Part shown: positions 6,118 through 14,365 of the stretch, piece after piece | Numbering within the stretch: position 1 is the stretch's first letter | Layout of the letters: the number at the start of each line of letters is the position of its first letter | Program-made: the position numbers and the translations under genes | The notes under the pieces: model-generated | What the model saw: the letters and a program-made list of their open reading frames with translations, nothing else | The model's database searches: none | Told to the model about the DNA's origin: nothing | Assembly: GCA_910587205.1 (NCBI GenBank) | Contig: CAJULZ010000008.1 | Coordinates: forward strand, 1 to 42,531 | Direction: 5' to 3' | DNA: 42,531 nt | Origin: an uncultured Oscillospiraceae bacterium | GTDB lineage: Bacteria; Bacillota; Clostridia; Oscillospirales; Oscillospiraceae

Positions 6118-7626
6118 TTACGCGAGAAAATCCATTTTCCTTGTTCCTCTCGCCTTCCTTTGGCCTGCCAGCGCCATGGCCGCTTCCCAGTTCCCCCCAG
6201 AGACCAGGCGCTTTGCCTCCGCAACCTCCATTTTCATCTGCCGGATCAGCCCAGCCAGCTTTTCCTCACATTCGGTCTCGGTGCCGGCGTAGATACTGCG
6301 GGAGTGGATTTTCCCATCAGGCCACTTGGGGGAGAATTTTCCTTCCCAGAGATGGTCGTTGATTTGCGTCACACAGCCTGTCCCCGGTTTGCGAATTTTG
6401 CCTTTGTAGGGCTCAAACGGCGCCTTTGAGGGTGGCTTGGACGTTTTGGTGGGTAAATCCTCGCCGGGGTCATCCGGCGGCTCACATTTGCCGATTCCCC
6501 GGTCGATTTTCGCCGCCGCTGTCTGCCGCATGGTGTCAGTAACGTGGGTGTAGACGTTCAGCGTGGTCTTGGCGGAAACGTGCCCGGTAATGGCGGACAG
6601 GGTTTTCACATCCATCCCGTTTTCCAGCGCGGTGGTCACAAACAGGTGGCGCAGGTCGTGGAAGCGAACCCTTTTACATCCAGCGTGTTCCAGGATGGTC
6701 TGGAGGCGTTTCCGAACAGTGGCGGGGTCGAGGGGCGAGTCCTCCTTTGCCGGGGAAGGGAACATCCAGCGGGACTCCGCCTGTTGGTGGTATTCTTCCA
6801 GCACTCCCAGCAGGGTTGGGGGCAGGATGATGGTACGCAGGGCGGCTTTCGTCTTGGGCGCGGACACCACCAGCTCACCGCTGGCCCGGTAGACCTGGCG
6901 CTGGATGCGAAGTGCCCCGGTCTTGAAATCCAGATCGTCCCACTGGAGGGCCAGCACTTCACCACGGCGCAGACCTGTGGCCAGTTCCAGGAGGAACAAT
7001 TCGTAGTACCCTTCCTCCTTTGCCTGGATCAGAAATCTCTGCATTTCCTCTCGGGATAAAAGCTGCATTTCTTTCGGATTTTGGGGCGGCAGCTTGCAGT
7101 CGGCGGCGGGGTTGATTCGGATGAGGCCATCCTGCACCGCACGATCCAGCGCCGTTCTGATCCGGGTGTGGCAAGACCACACGGTGCGATCCGAAACCCC
7201 TTTGCCGTAGGATTCTGTGCGGATCAAACGCCCTTCCTTTTTCAACGTGGCATAAAACTGCTGGAGATCATTTGTACTCAATTCAGACAGCAGGGTTTTC
7301 CCAAGTGCGGGGATGATGTGCTTGTAGATGGCGTTTTCGTACCCCGCCTGGGTAGTGGGCCGGAGCTTGGGTTTGGAGTAGTTCTGATACCAAAAATCCA
7401 GCCACTCGCCGAAGGTCATATTCGGATGCAAATCTGCGCTGGGCTTTTCGCCACAGGATTCCTTTAGCAGTTTCAGTTTGTCCAAACAGGCTGTTTTCGT
7501 TTTTGCCAGCACATTTTTGGTGATGGGAAGGCCCTTGTCATCGTAGCCCACTACCACCCGGCCTTCCCAGCGGCCATCTTTTCTCAGGTGGACGCTCCCT
7601 TTGCCCCGTTTTCTGCGTTTTGCCAA
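6118..7626 (-). CDS. Tyrosine integrase with an extra C-terminal arm-binding-like domain (element B, distal)
   Basis: A 502-residue integrase. Residues 1-45 are an AP2-like arm-binding domain (RKRGKGSVHLRKDGRWEGR), then a core-binding domain, then the catalytic domain with TGLRRGE, HDLRHLF, TGHVSA and the nucleophile in NVYTHVT. Unlike typical 380-400-residue relatives, it continues about 110 residues past the catalytic tyrosine, and that tail contains a second copy of the arm-domain pattern (GCVTQINDHLWEGKF, then IYAGTETECEEKL). The start is TTG at 7626, seven to eight nucleotides after AAGGAG and 43 bp inside the preceding integrase gene, so translation is probably coupled. Confidence 0.9.
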   Translation of the reverse strand: MAKRRKRGKGSVHLRKDGRWEGRVVVGYDDKGLPITKNVLAKTKTACLDKLKLLKESCGEKPSADLHPNMTFGEWLDFWYQNYSKPKLRPTTQAGYENAIYKHIIPALGKTLLSELSTNDLQQFYATLKKEGRLIRTESYGKGVSDRTVWSCHTRIRTALDRAVQDGLIRINPAADCKLPPQNPKEMQLLSREEMQRFLIQAKEEGYYELFLLELATGLRRGEVLALQWDDLDFKTGALRIQRQVYRASGELVVSAPKTKAALRTIILPPTLLGVLEEYHQQAESRWMFPSPAKEDSPLDPATVRKRLQTILEHAGCKRVRFHDLRHLFVTTALENGMDVKTLSAITGHVSAKTTLNVYTHVTDTMRQTAAAKIDRGIGKCEPPDDPGEDLPTKTSKPPSKAPFEPYKGKIRKPGTGCVTQINDHLWEGKFSPKWPDGKIHSRSIYAGTETECEEKLAGLIRQMKMEVAEAKRLVSGGNWEAAMALAGQRKARGTRKMDFLA

Positions 7627-8795
7627 GGTTTCAGCTCCTTTCCGAAAATGTCCTCCATAAAGCCACCCACAATAGCCGATGCCTGCCGCTGCATATCGCC
7701 GGTGACGTGGGTGTAGGTGTTCAGCGTGAACGCGGCGTCGGTGTGGCCCAGGATGCCGGACAGCGTTTTCGCGTCCACACCACTGGCTAAGGCATGGGTG
7801 GCGAACGTGTGTCTCAATCCATGGAACGGAATGTTCGCCATGATCCCGGCCTCGCACAGCAGGGCCTTTAATCGTCGGTATGCCGCATCAGGAGAGATGG
7901 GTTGCTCCGGCTTGAATGGGTTGGGGAAGATCCACTTGCCGAGGATCGTTTTCTGACGCTCCCGCAGCAGGTTCGCGGTACTGTCCGGCAGCAAAATCTT
8001 GCGTTTCCCCCGCCCGGTTTTCGTTTCGCCCGTCTCAAATCCACCGTTCGCTTTTCTATGTAGGGTTCGGTTGATTTGCAGCGTCCCCGCCCCGACCTCA
8101 AAATCCTGCCACTGGAGCCCGCAAATTTCTCCCCGGCGCAGGCCGGTGGTGAGTTCTGTGTAGAAGAAATCGTGCCAGATGGGGTCAGCCTTGATGACCT
8201 CCATGAATTTGTTCAGTTCCCGGTCTGTGAGGACACGTTTGGCCGGACTGTCTGCTCTCGGCAGCGTCAACCCCTCGGTGGGGTTGCGTGGGATGATATG
8301 GGCGCGAACCGCGTCCGCCATCGCCCGGTGGAGCATGGTGTGGATGCGCCGGACGGTGCCAACGGACAGGGCACGGCCATACTTGGGATGCTCACGGACG
8401 CGCCCCTCCTTTTTCAGCTTTGTGTACATTCGCTGAATATCTGCTGGAGTGATCGAGTTCATTTTCTTGTTCCCCAAGCGGGGCCTGATGTACTGCTCAG
8501 CATACATACGATAACCGTCCATGGTGCTCTCCCGAAGGCGTGGGGCGGCGTACTCGTCCAGCCAGCGGTCCAGCCACTGGGCCAGTGTCATGCGGCTGTC
8601 CCCGCACAACTCCACATCCCGGAAGGTTTCGATATTTTGGTGAAGCTTGGCGAGGAGGGCTTTCTGGGTGGGCGCGAGGACATACTGGAAAATGGAATCG
8701 CCGTCCTCCTTGTGCCCCACTACGATTCGTCCCTCCCAGCGGCCATCCTCCCGTTTGCGAACCATGCCATCCCCGGATGGCCTGCGCTTTGCCAT
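7584..8795 (-). CDS. int: Tyrosine-type site-specific integrase (element B, proximal)
   Basis: A 403-residue integrase with an N-terminal arm-binding domain (GDGMVRKREDGRWEGR), a core-binding domain, and the catalytic residues in TGLRRGEICGLQW, FHGLRHTFATH, LGHTDAA and LNTYTHVT. ATG at 8795 follows GGAGGTGA. It overlaps the downstream integrase by 43 bp. It is closely similar in layout to the element C integrase, and like it follows a DUF6809 gene. Having two intact integrases in one element suggests either a two-recombinase reaction or a second element captured in the first. Confidence 0.92.
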   Translation of the reverse strand: MAKRRPSGDGMVRKREDGRWEGRIVVGHKEDGDSIFQYVLAPTQKALLAKLHQNIETFRDVELCGDSRMTLAQWLDRWLDEYAAPRLRESTMDGYRMYAEQYIRPRLGNKKMNSITPADIQRMYTKLKKEGRVREHPKYGRALSVGTVRRIHTMLHRAMADAVRAHIIPRNPTEGLTLPRADSPAKRVLTDRELNKFMEVIKADPIWHDFFYTELTTGLRRGEICGLQWQDFEVGAGTLQINRTLHRKANGGFETGETKTGRGKRKILLPDSTANLLRERQKTILGKWIFPNPFKPEQPISPDAAYRRLKALLCEAGIMANIPFHGLRHTFATHALASGVDAKTLSGILGHTDAAFTLNTYTHVTGDMQRQASAIVGGFMEDIFGKELKPWQNAENGAKGAST

Positions 8796-8797
8796 GG

Positions 8798-9095
8798 CTA
8801 CTCACCTCCAGTTCTGATATCGCCATCGTTGTCATTCAGGCACTCAGTCATCATCCGAACGCCCAGCCGGAAGCCCAGGATGAAGTTTTCCATGGCGGTG
8901 ATGCTGTCAATCTCCTGCTGTGATTCGATGAGTTTTGCCAGGATCGTCTGTCCGGCTTCACCGAGCTGCTCCGAGAGCTGGTTTTCGAAACGAGTCACAC
9001 GCTCCGTTGCCCGTTTCAGCTCCGAATGGGGGGGCCATGTCCTGCGCGTTGGGTGCGATGTTGCCGTAGTAGAGATCTTCCAAGGTATTTCGCAT
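8798..9095 (-). pseudogene. DUF6809-like gene, frameshifted at a C7 tract
   Basis: Two frames together encode a close relative of the intact protein at 31170-31472: the first frame gives MRNTLEDLYYGNIAPN, the second SELKRATERVTRFENQLSEQ through ENFILGFRLGVRMM. They meet at a run of seven C on the coding strand (9028-9034); one more C would restore the frame. ATG at 9095 has AAGGAGG upstream. The family is a small helical protein encoded just before integrases of this kind, and its role is unknown. The break could be a real mutation, slippage-based variation or a sequencing error. Confidence 0.7.
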
Positions 9096-9251
9096 TGTTT
9101 CTGCCTCCTTTGCAGCGACACACCATACCACAGGTTGGCAGGAATAGCCATGGCAAATGAGAAAGATTATCAGTTCAGACATATCTTTTTTCATCTGCGC
9201 CGACGGTGTTCTCTTTGTAGGCACTGGTGCAATTCGCATCCCCGCACAGCG

Positions 9252-9340
9252 GCGCACAAAGGGGCCGACACCACGTTTTACTTGCGGCAGGTGTACGGAT
9301 GCCACTTGCCCTGTAGGATGGGCACAAACCGCTCCACAGG
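9252..9340. other. oriT-like sequence, copy 1
   Basis: It shares with 13128-13230 and 32514-32620 the ordered blocks GGCCGACACC, CGTTTTA, GGTGTACGGATGCCAC and GATGGGCACAAA. It lies between the DUF6809 pseudogene and the CHAP-type gene and lacks the distal AAAACGCG arm seen in the other copies, so it may be a degenerate or minimal origin of transfer. The rest of 9096-9411 holds no gene that I can support. Confidence 0.45.
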
Positions 9341-9411
9341 GGCCGGAGACGCCGGGAACAGTTTAGGGACCGCCCTTGGGGAGCGGCCCCTGGCAATTCG
9401 GTGTGGGGGCA

Positions 9412-10116
9412 CTATTGCGGATAGCGTGTGTACATGGCATACCCGGGCTGTTCCTCCAGCCACCACTTGAAGTACTGCCCTCCCCAGCGGGCTTTGTTGT
9501 TCAGCCCGCTCTCGGTGACTTTGACGTACTCATCGGTTTTCTTTACCACCACGACTACATGGCCGTTGCTGCTGTTGTCGTAACGGATCAGGTCACCGGG
9601 GCGGATCTGCTCCCAGCTTGGGTCAGCAATCCGCTTCCAGGGCAGAGTGCCGAACGCGGCATCGGAGCAGAGCATCGCCCAGCCCGCGCAGTGGTCGCAG
9701 TTGCTGAATGGCCGATTGAGCGGATCATTGGGACGATAAAACTCGCCGTAAACTGTGCCCGTGGGATAGGCTTGCTTCAACTGTGCCAAGGTAGCCTGCA
9801 CACTTTCTTCCGTGAGCCCGGGGGATGCGGCGGGGAGTTCCTCCCGGTAGGGCTGGGTGCTGTTGATGTAGACAGAGTTAGTGAAGGCATTGTAGGTCAC
9901 CCCAAAATCCACAGCCCTGCCGATGTCACGGAGCCTGACGTAGTTGCTTCCACCGATGGCATAGGCGGTGAGGGCCGTTTGCTGGCCGTCGATATAGAAT
10001 GTCTGACTGCTGGGCCGGGCGGTGAGATGATCCGCCGCCTGGACGGCAGGGCCGCTCAGCGCGAGGCCGGCGAGGATGCCGATCCCCATAAAAATTGTTT
10101 CCCGTTTTCTGTTCAT
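9412..10116 (-). CDS. Secreted CHAP/NlpC-P60-like protein with a copper-amine-oxidase-N-like stalk domain
   Basis: A 234-residue protein with a signal peptide (residues 1-27, ending AVQAAD). Residues about 38-88 (FYIDGQQTALTAYAIGG, then YVRLRDIGRAVDFGVTY) resemble the copper amine oxidase N-terminal-like stalk domain used as a wall-binding module in Firmicutes. The C-terminal half is a papain-like amidase domain with Cys143 (NCDHCAGWAM) and His186 (NGHVVVVV). It would cut cell-wall peptides or act on peptidoglycan, and in this position could open the wall for DNA transfer. ATG at 10116 follows AAAGGGG. The 193 bp upstream of it hold no convincing gene. Confidence 0.75.
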   Translation of the reverse strand: MNRKRETIFMGIGILAGLALSGPAVQAADHLTARPSSQTFYIDGQQTALTAYAIGGSNYVRLRDIGRAVDFGVTYNAFTNSVYINSTQPYREELPAASPGLTEESVQATLAQLKQAYPTGTVYGEFYRPNDPLNRPFSNCDHCAGWAMLCSDAAFGTLPWKRIADPSWEQIRPGDLIRYDNSSNGHVVVVVKKTDEYVKVTESGLNNKARWGGQYFKWWLEEQPGYAMYTRYPQ

Positions 10117-10309
10117 GATGATTCCCCTTTCAGTTGTATTGTGCCTTTGGCAAACACAACCATGCCGAAGGATTGCCAGGAAGTCAAGAACAATCGGGGC
10201 TGCGGCATTGAGAAAAACAGGGGCAGAAATGAAGCATTTTGCACAGCAGGGAAGATCCAGCGCCAGCGGACTCCTCTATTGTTTTCTATGGCGCAGATTT
10301 TACGCGGGG

Positions 10310-10957
10310 TCACATGATTGGGCCGATATAGCCCTGTTCCTCGTGGTCGTCCGGCTTATGGCCCATGGCAATTTTCTTCTCCTGAATTCTGCGCCGCAGC
10401 TTGCGATCGGTGTGCTGGTTGCGGGTGCTGTCTATCGTTTGGGCGTTGTTCCGGAAAATCTGCCCTATCGAATGGAGCAGGCTGTTTACCGCCAAGATGG
10501 CGGAGGGCAGGAAAGGACTATCCTGCCACTCCAACAGAATCTGTGCGTAGGGGTGGCCTTGCTCCGCCGCCTGGGTCAGCCAGTACACGGCCTGTTCCAT
10601 GTCTTGGGGGATGCCCTCACCCTCCCAGTAGAGCTTGCCCAGCAGGTATTTGGCGTAGGGGTTGTCAGCTTCCGCCGACATTGTGAGCCAGGGCAGGGCC
10701 TCCGCCGTGTTCCCAGCTTTCAGCAATTCTTTGCCGAGACGATAGGCTGCATACGCATTCTCGCCCTCAGCGGCCTGAGTCAGCCAGTGGATACCCTCCT
10801 CCCGGTCGTAGACTTCTACATCATCGGTCAGCAGCAATTTGCCCAGGGCGTACTGTGCGTCCGGCAGCTCCCACGCCGCCTGCCTGAACCAATACCGCGC
10901 CTCCAACCAGTCTGGCGTGAGCAGGGGGCCGTCCCGGTACAGCTTGCCCAGGAGGAA
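10310..10957 (-). pseudogene. SEL1-repeat tail of the relaxase, cut off by an amber codon
   Basis: This frame continues directly from the relaxase after a TAG at 10958-10960. It has four to five SEL1-like helical repeats of about 36 residues (FLLGKLYRDG, YALGKLLLTDD, YRLGKELLKAGN, YLLGKLYWEGEGIP with WLTQAAE segments), then a basic C-terminus (RKLRRRIQEKKIA). The frame is intact to a TGA at 10310. There is no convincing ribosome-binding site near its beginning (a TTG lies at about 10906), so it is either lost, made by readthrough, or reinitiated. SEL1 repeats mediate protein contacts. Confidence 0.7.
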
Positions 10958-12232
10958 CTAGGCGTGGGGATCGCCGCCCTCTGCTTGCGTTCGAAGGCGC
11001 TCCACCCCTTCATCACGCAGATCCAGTGGGAGGCTGCCGTCACAGACCACTGACCAAATCCGCCAGCAGATTTCATTACCTTGGAGAATATCGTCCGGCT
11101 CATCCTGCCGTTCCATGCCCCTGTCCTCAAAGGTGATGTGTTCCAGCCGGAGCACCGCTTGAATGACGGCGTTGTGGATAGCGCGGAACTCCTTTTGCTG
11201 GGACAGCGGCACACACTCCACTGGTTTTCCTGAATAGAACTCGTTTATCTCCTGCTGAAGCTCCAGCCATTTTTCATAGCACGATTTTACCGAGGGCAGC
11301 CGCGCCATCTGATCCACGATTTCATCCACCTGTTTCTTCATGGACTTGGAAAGATAGCCGTACTGCTTTTTGCCCTTCACATTTTTCAGATCATGGGACA
11401 GCGTCAACAGGAGCGTTTCAACTTCCGGGTGCTCACAAACATGGTGCTTCATCTCGTCAGCCAGCTCCAGCATGGCACGGCGGGCCTCTGCCACCAGATC
11501 ATTCCGAGACTGACTTTTCTGCTCGTAGATGTGGAGCATCTCCTGATGGAAGATATCGTTAGTTAGCTTGGACTTGATTTTCTCAATACCTACCGGGCTG
11601 AGATAACCGGGTGCGTCCCCGGCAGACCACGCCATCACGTGGACGTGGGGATGGTCGCCCTCGTCATGGAACGCGGCGTACCAGCGGAAGTCATTGGGCG
11701 GGATGTTCATGGCGGCGGCGATGTCGTTGCGGTGGATACGGATCAGATTGCGCCAGGTCTTGGCGTTATCATAGCCCAGACGTGCGGCGTCCTCCCGCTT
11801 CAGCGAGATAATGTGCGCCCACACATTTTTCTCACAGTTTTGCAGCTCCGCTGTCACCTTTTTCAGATCCACGTAGTCCTCGTCACCGAACAGACCGTGA
11901 CTGCCCATACGCTCAACTCGGGGACGGGTTGCGATATACTGTGCGTAGATATCGCTCTGCTGGACATCAGACCAATGATCCTCCAGCGTCCGGGTGATGA
12001 ACACCGAGGCGTTGACTTTGGTAGGTGCGTCACGGTAGCTGCTGTACTCCGGCAGCTTTTTCGCGTCAGGAAAATTTTTTGTCAGTTCGGCAATCAGCAA
12101 CTCCTGCTTTTTTGTAGCGGGTCGGCCATTGGGCACCAACTCCACCCGTTCTCGTGTGGCGATGTATTTTGCGTGTCCGCTTGCGTTTTTGCCACCCTTG
12201 ATGAATGGGCTTTTCAAAATCAGCCGGGCCAT
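10958..12232 (-). CDS. MobP3-type relaxase, shortened by a premature TAG
   Basis: The relaxase nicks oriT and binds the DNA 5' end through a tyrosine. This one matches the MobP3 group: an N-terminal PFIKGGKNASGHAKYIATR, tyrosine-containing YIATRPRVERMG, and the histidine triad motif (DEGDHPHVHVMAW, about residue 200). The chain stops at residue 424 with TAG, in the middle of what reads as the first SEL1 repeat (GDPHA, stop, FLLGKLY); a single CAG-to-TAG change explains it. The start is ATG at 12232 with GGAGG, overlapping the MobC-like gene by 13 bp. The catalytic part is complete, so nicking activity may remain. Confidence 0.85.
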   Translation of the reverse strand: MARLILKSPFIKGGKNASGHAKYIATRERVELVPNGRPATKKQELLIAELTKNFPDAKKLPEYSSYRDAPTKVNASVFITRTLEDHWSDVQQSDIYAQYIATRPRVERMGSHGLFGDEDYVDLKKVTAELQNCEKNVWAHIISLKREDAARLGYDNAKTWRNLIRIHRNDIAAAMNIPPNDFRWYAAFHDEGDHPHVHVMAWSAGDAPGYLSPVGIEKIKSKLTNDIFHQEMLHIYEQKSQSRNDLVAEARRAMLELADEMKHHVCEHPEVETLLLTLSHDLKNVKGKKQYGYLSKSMKKQVDEIVDQMARLPSVKSCYEKWLELQQEINEFYSGKPVECVPLSQQKEFRAIHNAVIQAVLRLEHITFEDRGMERQDEPDDILQGNEICWRIWSVVCDGSLPLDLRDEGVERLRTQAEGGDPHA

Positions 12233-12648
12233 TCGTCCTCCATGCCGTCATCCGGCCTGCGGATCTTTTCCTCAAAGGATAACCGCCCATTTGTGCCTTT
12301 CACGTTTTGCACACTCTCTGTCCTGCGGCGGCGCAGATCCTCCTCGGTGAGTTCATAGCTGTCCGCCAGGATGCCCATCACCATGTCCAGTTCTACCGCG
12401 TGCTTGTAGATCAGGGAGGAGAGCCTGTCCTCAAACATCCCCAGCCGTCCGTCCAAGGATGAGAGTACTGCCCTGGGCAGTGTGCCGCTGTCATCCTGGA
12501 CGGCCAGGTGATCCACGTAGAAGTTTACGGCCCGCTCCACGAACTGGTTCCGGCTGCCGCAGCCCGCCGCCTTGTACCACTGGTCGATCTTCCGCTTGGT
12601 GTCCGGCTTCATGCGTAAGGCCAGACGATCTTTGTTTTCTGTACTCAT
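12220..12648 (-). CDS. MobC-like relaxosome accessory protein
   Basis: A 142-residue protein with a ribbon-helix-helix-like N-terminus (DRLALRMKPDTKRKIDQWY, SRNQFVERAVNFY), followed by helices and a charged tail containing SVQNVKGTNG. It is homologous to 31775-32215, whose tail has CVQNVKKTNG. Position (first gene after the oriT-like sequence, overlapping the relaxase gene) and fold suggest that it binds oriT and recruits the relaxase. ATG at 12648 follows TTTGGAGG, with TCTATCAA six bases further upstream. Confidence 0.75.
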   Translation of the reverse strand: MSTENKDRLALRMKPDTKRKIDQWYKAAGCGSRNQFVERAVNFYVDHLAVQDDSGTLPRAVLSSLDGRLGMFEDRLSSLIYKHAVELDMVMGILADSYELTEEDLRRRRTESVQNVKGTNGRLSFEEKIRRPDDGMEDEWPG

Positions 12649-13067
12649 AATACCTCCAAATTCTTGATAGACGCCGCCTCAAACCGTTGAGGCAACTGGT
12701 TTTCTTGAAAATCAGACGTTATCCGGCGATTTCCAGCCCGAAACAGACGTCTGGCAAGAGCCCCGCCCCAAAGCCCGGAAGCCCTTGAAAACGGTCCGCA
12801 CTGCGGGCCGATGTGACCTGCCGGGCGTCACTTGTGACGCCGGCGTTTATCCTGCTTGTCATCGGGGCAACGTCCGCTCCGTGGGAAACGCCCTTCCGGG
12901 CATTCCCCACTGCGATCCCTTGCCCCTCCTCTCCCCACCGCAACCGCTTCGCCGTGGGCGGGCCTCCGGCCCGCTTAGGCCTGGGGCGGCTTCGCCACCT
13001 AACGGCTGGGTTGCGGCGGGGCCCCGGCTGGGCTGCCCTTCGGGCCTGTGCCGTGATGGCCCTTACT

Positions 13068-13084
13068 GATTACGGCGTGGTAAA
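13068..13084. repeat. GATTACGGCG repeat, internal copy
   Basis: GATTACGGCGTGGTAAA lies here, 44 bp from the oriT-like sequence. Near-identical copies with longer shared flanks (CCCTTACT before, TTTCC after) lie at 6088-6104 and 26527-26543, just inside the two ends of element B. The remainder of 12649-13060 is a very GC-rich stretch with inverted repeats and no gene that I can support. Confidence 0.5.
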
Positions 13085-13127
13085 TATTTCCGTTTTTGGT
13101 CCCTACATGGCCCGCCTACCCACAACG

Positions 13128-13231
13128 GGCCACACAGGGGCCGACACCGCGTTTCAGAGGGTGGGAGGTGTACACGGATGCCACCCGGCGCACAGGATGG
13201 GCACAAGGGGTTTCAAAACGCGAAACAGGGG
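13128..13231. other. oriT-like sequence, copy 2 (main candidate for element B)
   Basis: The sequence has CACACAGGGGCCGACACC, CGCGTTT, GGGAGGTGTACACGGATGCC and GGATGGGCACAA, closed by AAAACGCGAAAC, which pairs with the CGCGTTT arm to give a large imperfect stem. It lies just upstream of the MobC-like and relaxase genes, where MobP elements keep their origin of transfer. Copy 3 at 32514 keeps the same order and both arms. Confidence 0.6.
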
Positions 13232-13234
13232 CGG

Positions 13235-13981
13235 TCACGCCCGTTGCTGTGTGGAGGCCCACTTCCGCTGGGCTTCCGCAAGTTTCAACTGCTCCAAAAA
13301 TTCCTTCTCCCGCACCCTCAACACTTGGCGGATTGGCGTGACCGTGTAGCGCAGGCGGCCGTTGCAGCGGCGTCCATCCTTCCGGCGGATCATGGTTTCC
13401 TCCGCTTGGATCAGCCTCTTGTTTATCAGCGATCCGATGTGCTTCTGGACAGTCTTCCGGCTCATGCCCACCGACGCGCCGATGGTGGCATAGCTGGGCC
13501 AGCACTGACCGCTCCGCACACCCTTTTGGTAGTGCAGGTAAATGTACACCAGCAGTTCACCAGGCTTGAGACCGAGTTGGAATACTTCATTTGGCACGGG
13601 GAACACCGCGTCAAACACCTCGCCGGTGAGCCAGTCGCGCTTTGTGGATATCCATCGGTTACGGGGTACCGCATAGCACCTATGCACCTTGGCTTGGATG
13701 GGACACAGGGCGTAGGAGAACCTTTGCCCACAATGCTCCAGCTTAACGAGCCCAGCATTATCCAATGCGCGTAGGTGTGTCCGCACTGTTTTCTCGCACC
13801 AACCGACAGCTTTGCTGATGATGGTGCAGCTCATCTTGTCCGCGCGGTGTCCCATACTTTTGCAGTAGATCAGGTAGAGATACACCGGCAGCGGCCCATG
13901 CCCCAGGCCGAGCTTGAACACTTCGTGCGGCAAGCAGAACTCATTGGGAGGCGCTGCTGCCGCTGACCACGCACCCCTCAT
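13235..13981 (-). CDS. Tandem winged-helix DNA-binding protein, 248 aa
   Basis: Two similar halves: LPHEVFKLGLGHGPLPVYLY with an HTH (IISKAVGWCEKTVRTHLRAL), then VPNEVFQLGLKPGELLVYIY with an HTH (TIGASVGMSRKTVQKHIGSL). Each resembles the winged-helix unit of replication-initiator or GntR-like N-terminal domains, so the protein seems to have arisen by internal duplication. It may regulate the mobility genes or serve as a replication initiator for the excised circle. ATG at 13981 overlaps the excisionase stop (ATGA). A single-unit relative is at 32707-33123, in the same place relative to an oriT-like sequence. Confidence 0.65.
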   Translation of the reverse strand: MRGAWSAAAAPPNEFCLPHEVFKLGLGHGPLPVYLYLIYCKSMGHRADKMSCTIISKAVGWCEKTVRTHLRALDNAGLVKLEHCGQRFSYALCPIQAKVHRCYAVPRNRWISTKRDWLTGEVFDAVFPVPNEVFQLGLKPGELLVYIYLHYQKGVRSGQCWPSYATIGASVGMSRKTVQKHIGSLINKRLIQAEETMIRRKDGRRCNGRLRYTVTPIRQVLRVREKEFLEQLKLAEAQRKWASTQQRA

Positions 13982-14187
13982 TGCTGTTCTCCCGTATGCC
14001 GCTCTACCCACTCCATGAACTTCTCCTTCGGCACTACCATCCGGCTGCCGATTTTTAGAACCGGGAAGTCCGGCTCATGTAATAGTTCGTAGCTGCTGGA
14101 TGGAGCAATACCCAGCACCTTCGCCACGGTTGCCGCATTGAGAAACAGCGGTAGGTCATCATAGTTTTTGTAACTTGAGATTTTCAT
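13978..14187 (-). CDS. xis: Excisionase-like helix-turn-helix protein, 69 aa
   Basis: A short MerR/excisionase-type HTH protein: LFLNAATVAKVLGIAPSSSY is the HTH, and LKIGSRMVVPKEKFMEWVE is the characteristic wing. Such proteins bend DNA at att arms and direct integrases to excision. ATG at 14187 follows AAAGGAGTGAG; the leader holds a CCCAATG...CATTGGG inverted repeat (about 14211-14230). It is homologous to 31575-31778 of element C and translationally coupled to the next gene. Confidence 0.8.
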   Translation of the reverse strand: MKISSYKNYDDLPLFLNAATVAKVLGIAPSSSYELLHEPDFPVLKIGSRMVVPKEKFMEWVERHTGEQQ

Positions 14188-14323
14188 GTGTCTCACTCCT
14201 TTCAAATTTTCTTCCCAATGTGTAGGCATTGGGAGCGGCTTTTTTATGCATTCTTTAAAAATATTTTTTACCCCCTTACTTAATTAATCCGAACTCGCTG
14301 AATTTTGACATAATCTTGACATA

Positions 14324-14354
14324 GCAAAACCCCCGCCGATGATGGCGGGGGTTT
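14324..14354. terminator. Bidirectional terminator
   Basis: The perfect hairpin AAAACCCCCGCC / GGCGGGGGTTTT has T-runs on both sides. It separates the mobility genes from the 14366-15061 gene. Confidence 0.8.
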
Positions 14355-14365
14355 TGCTGGGGTAT

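Noticed and set aside
8076..9470. 464-codon + strand frame
   Set aside because: Antisense to the integrase, DUF6809 and part of the CHAP-like gene; no ribosome-binding site or family.
10113..10313. 66-codon minus-strand frame after the SEL1 tail
   Set aside because: A GTG overlaps the preceding stop, but there is no good ribosome-binding site and no recognisable sequence; too weak to list.
11639..12358. 239-codon + strand frame
   Set aside because: Antisense to the relaxase gene, which has the HPHVHV motif on the other strand.
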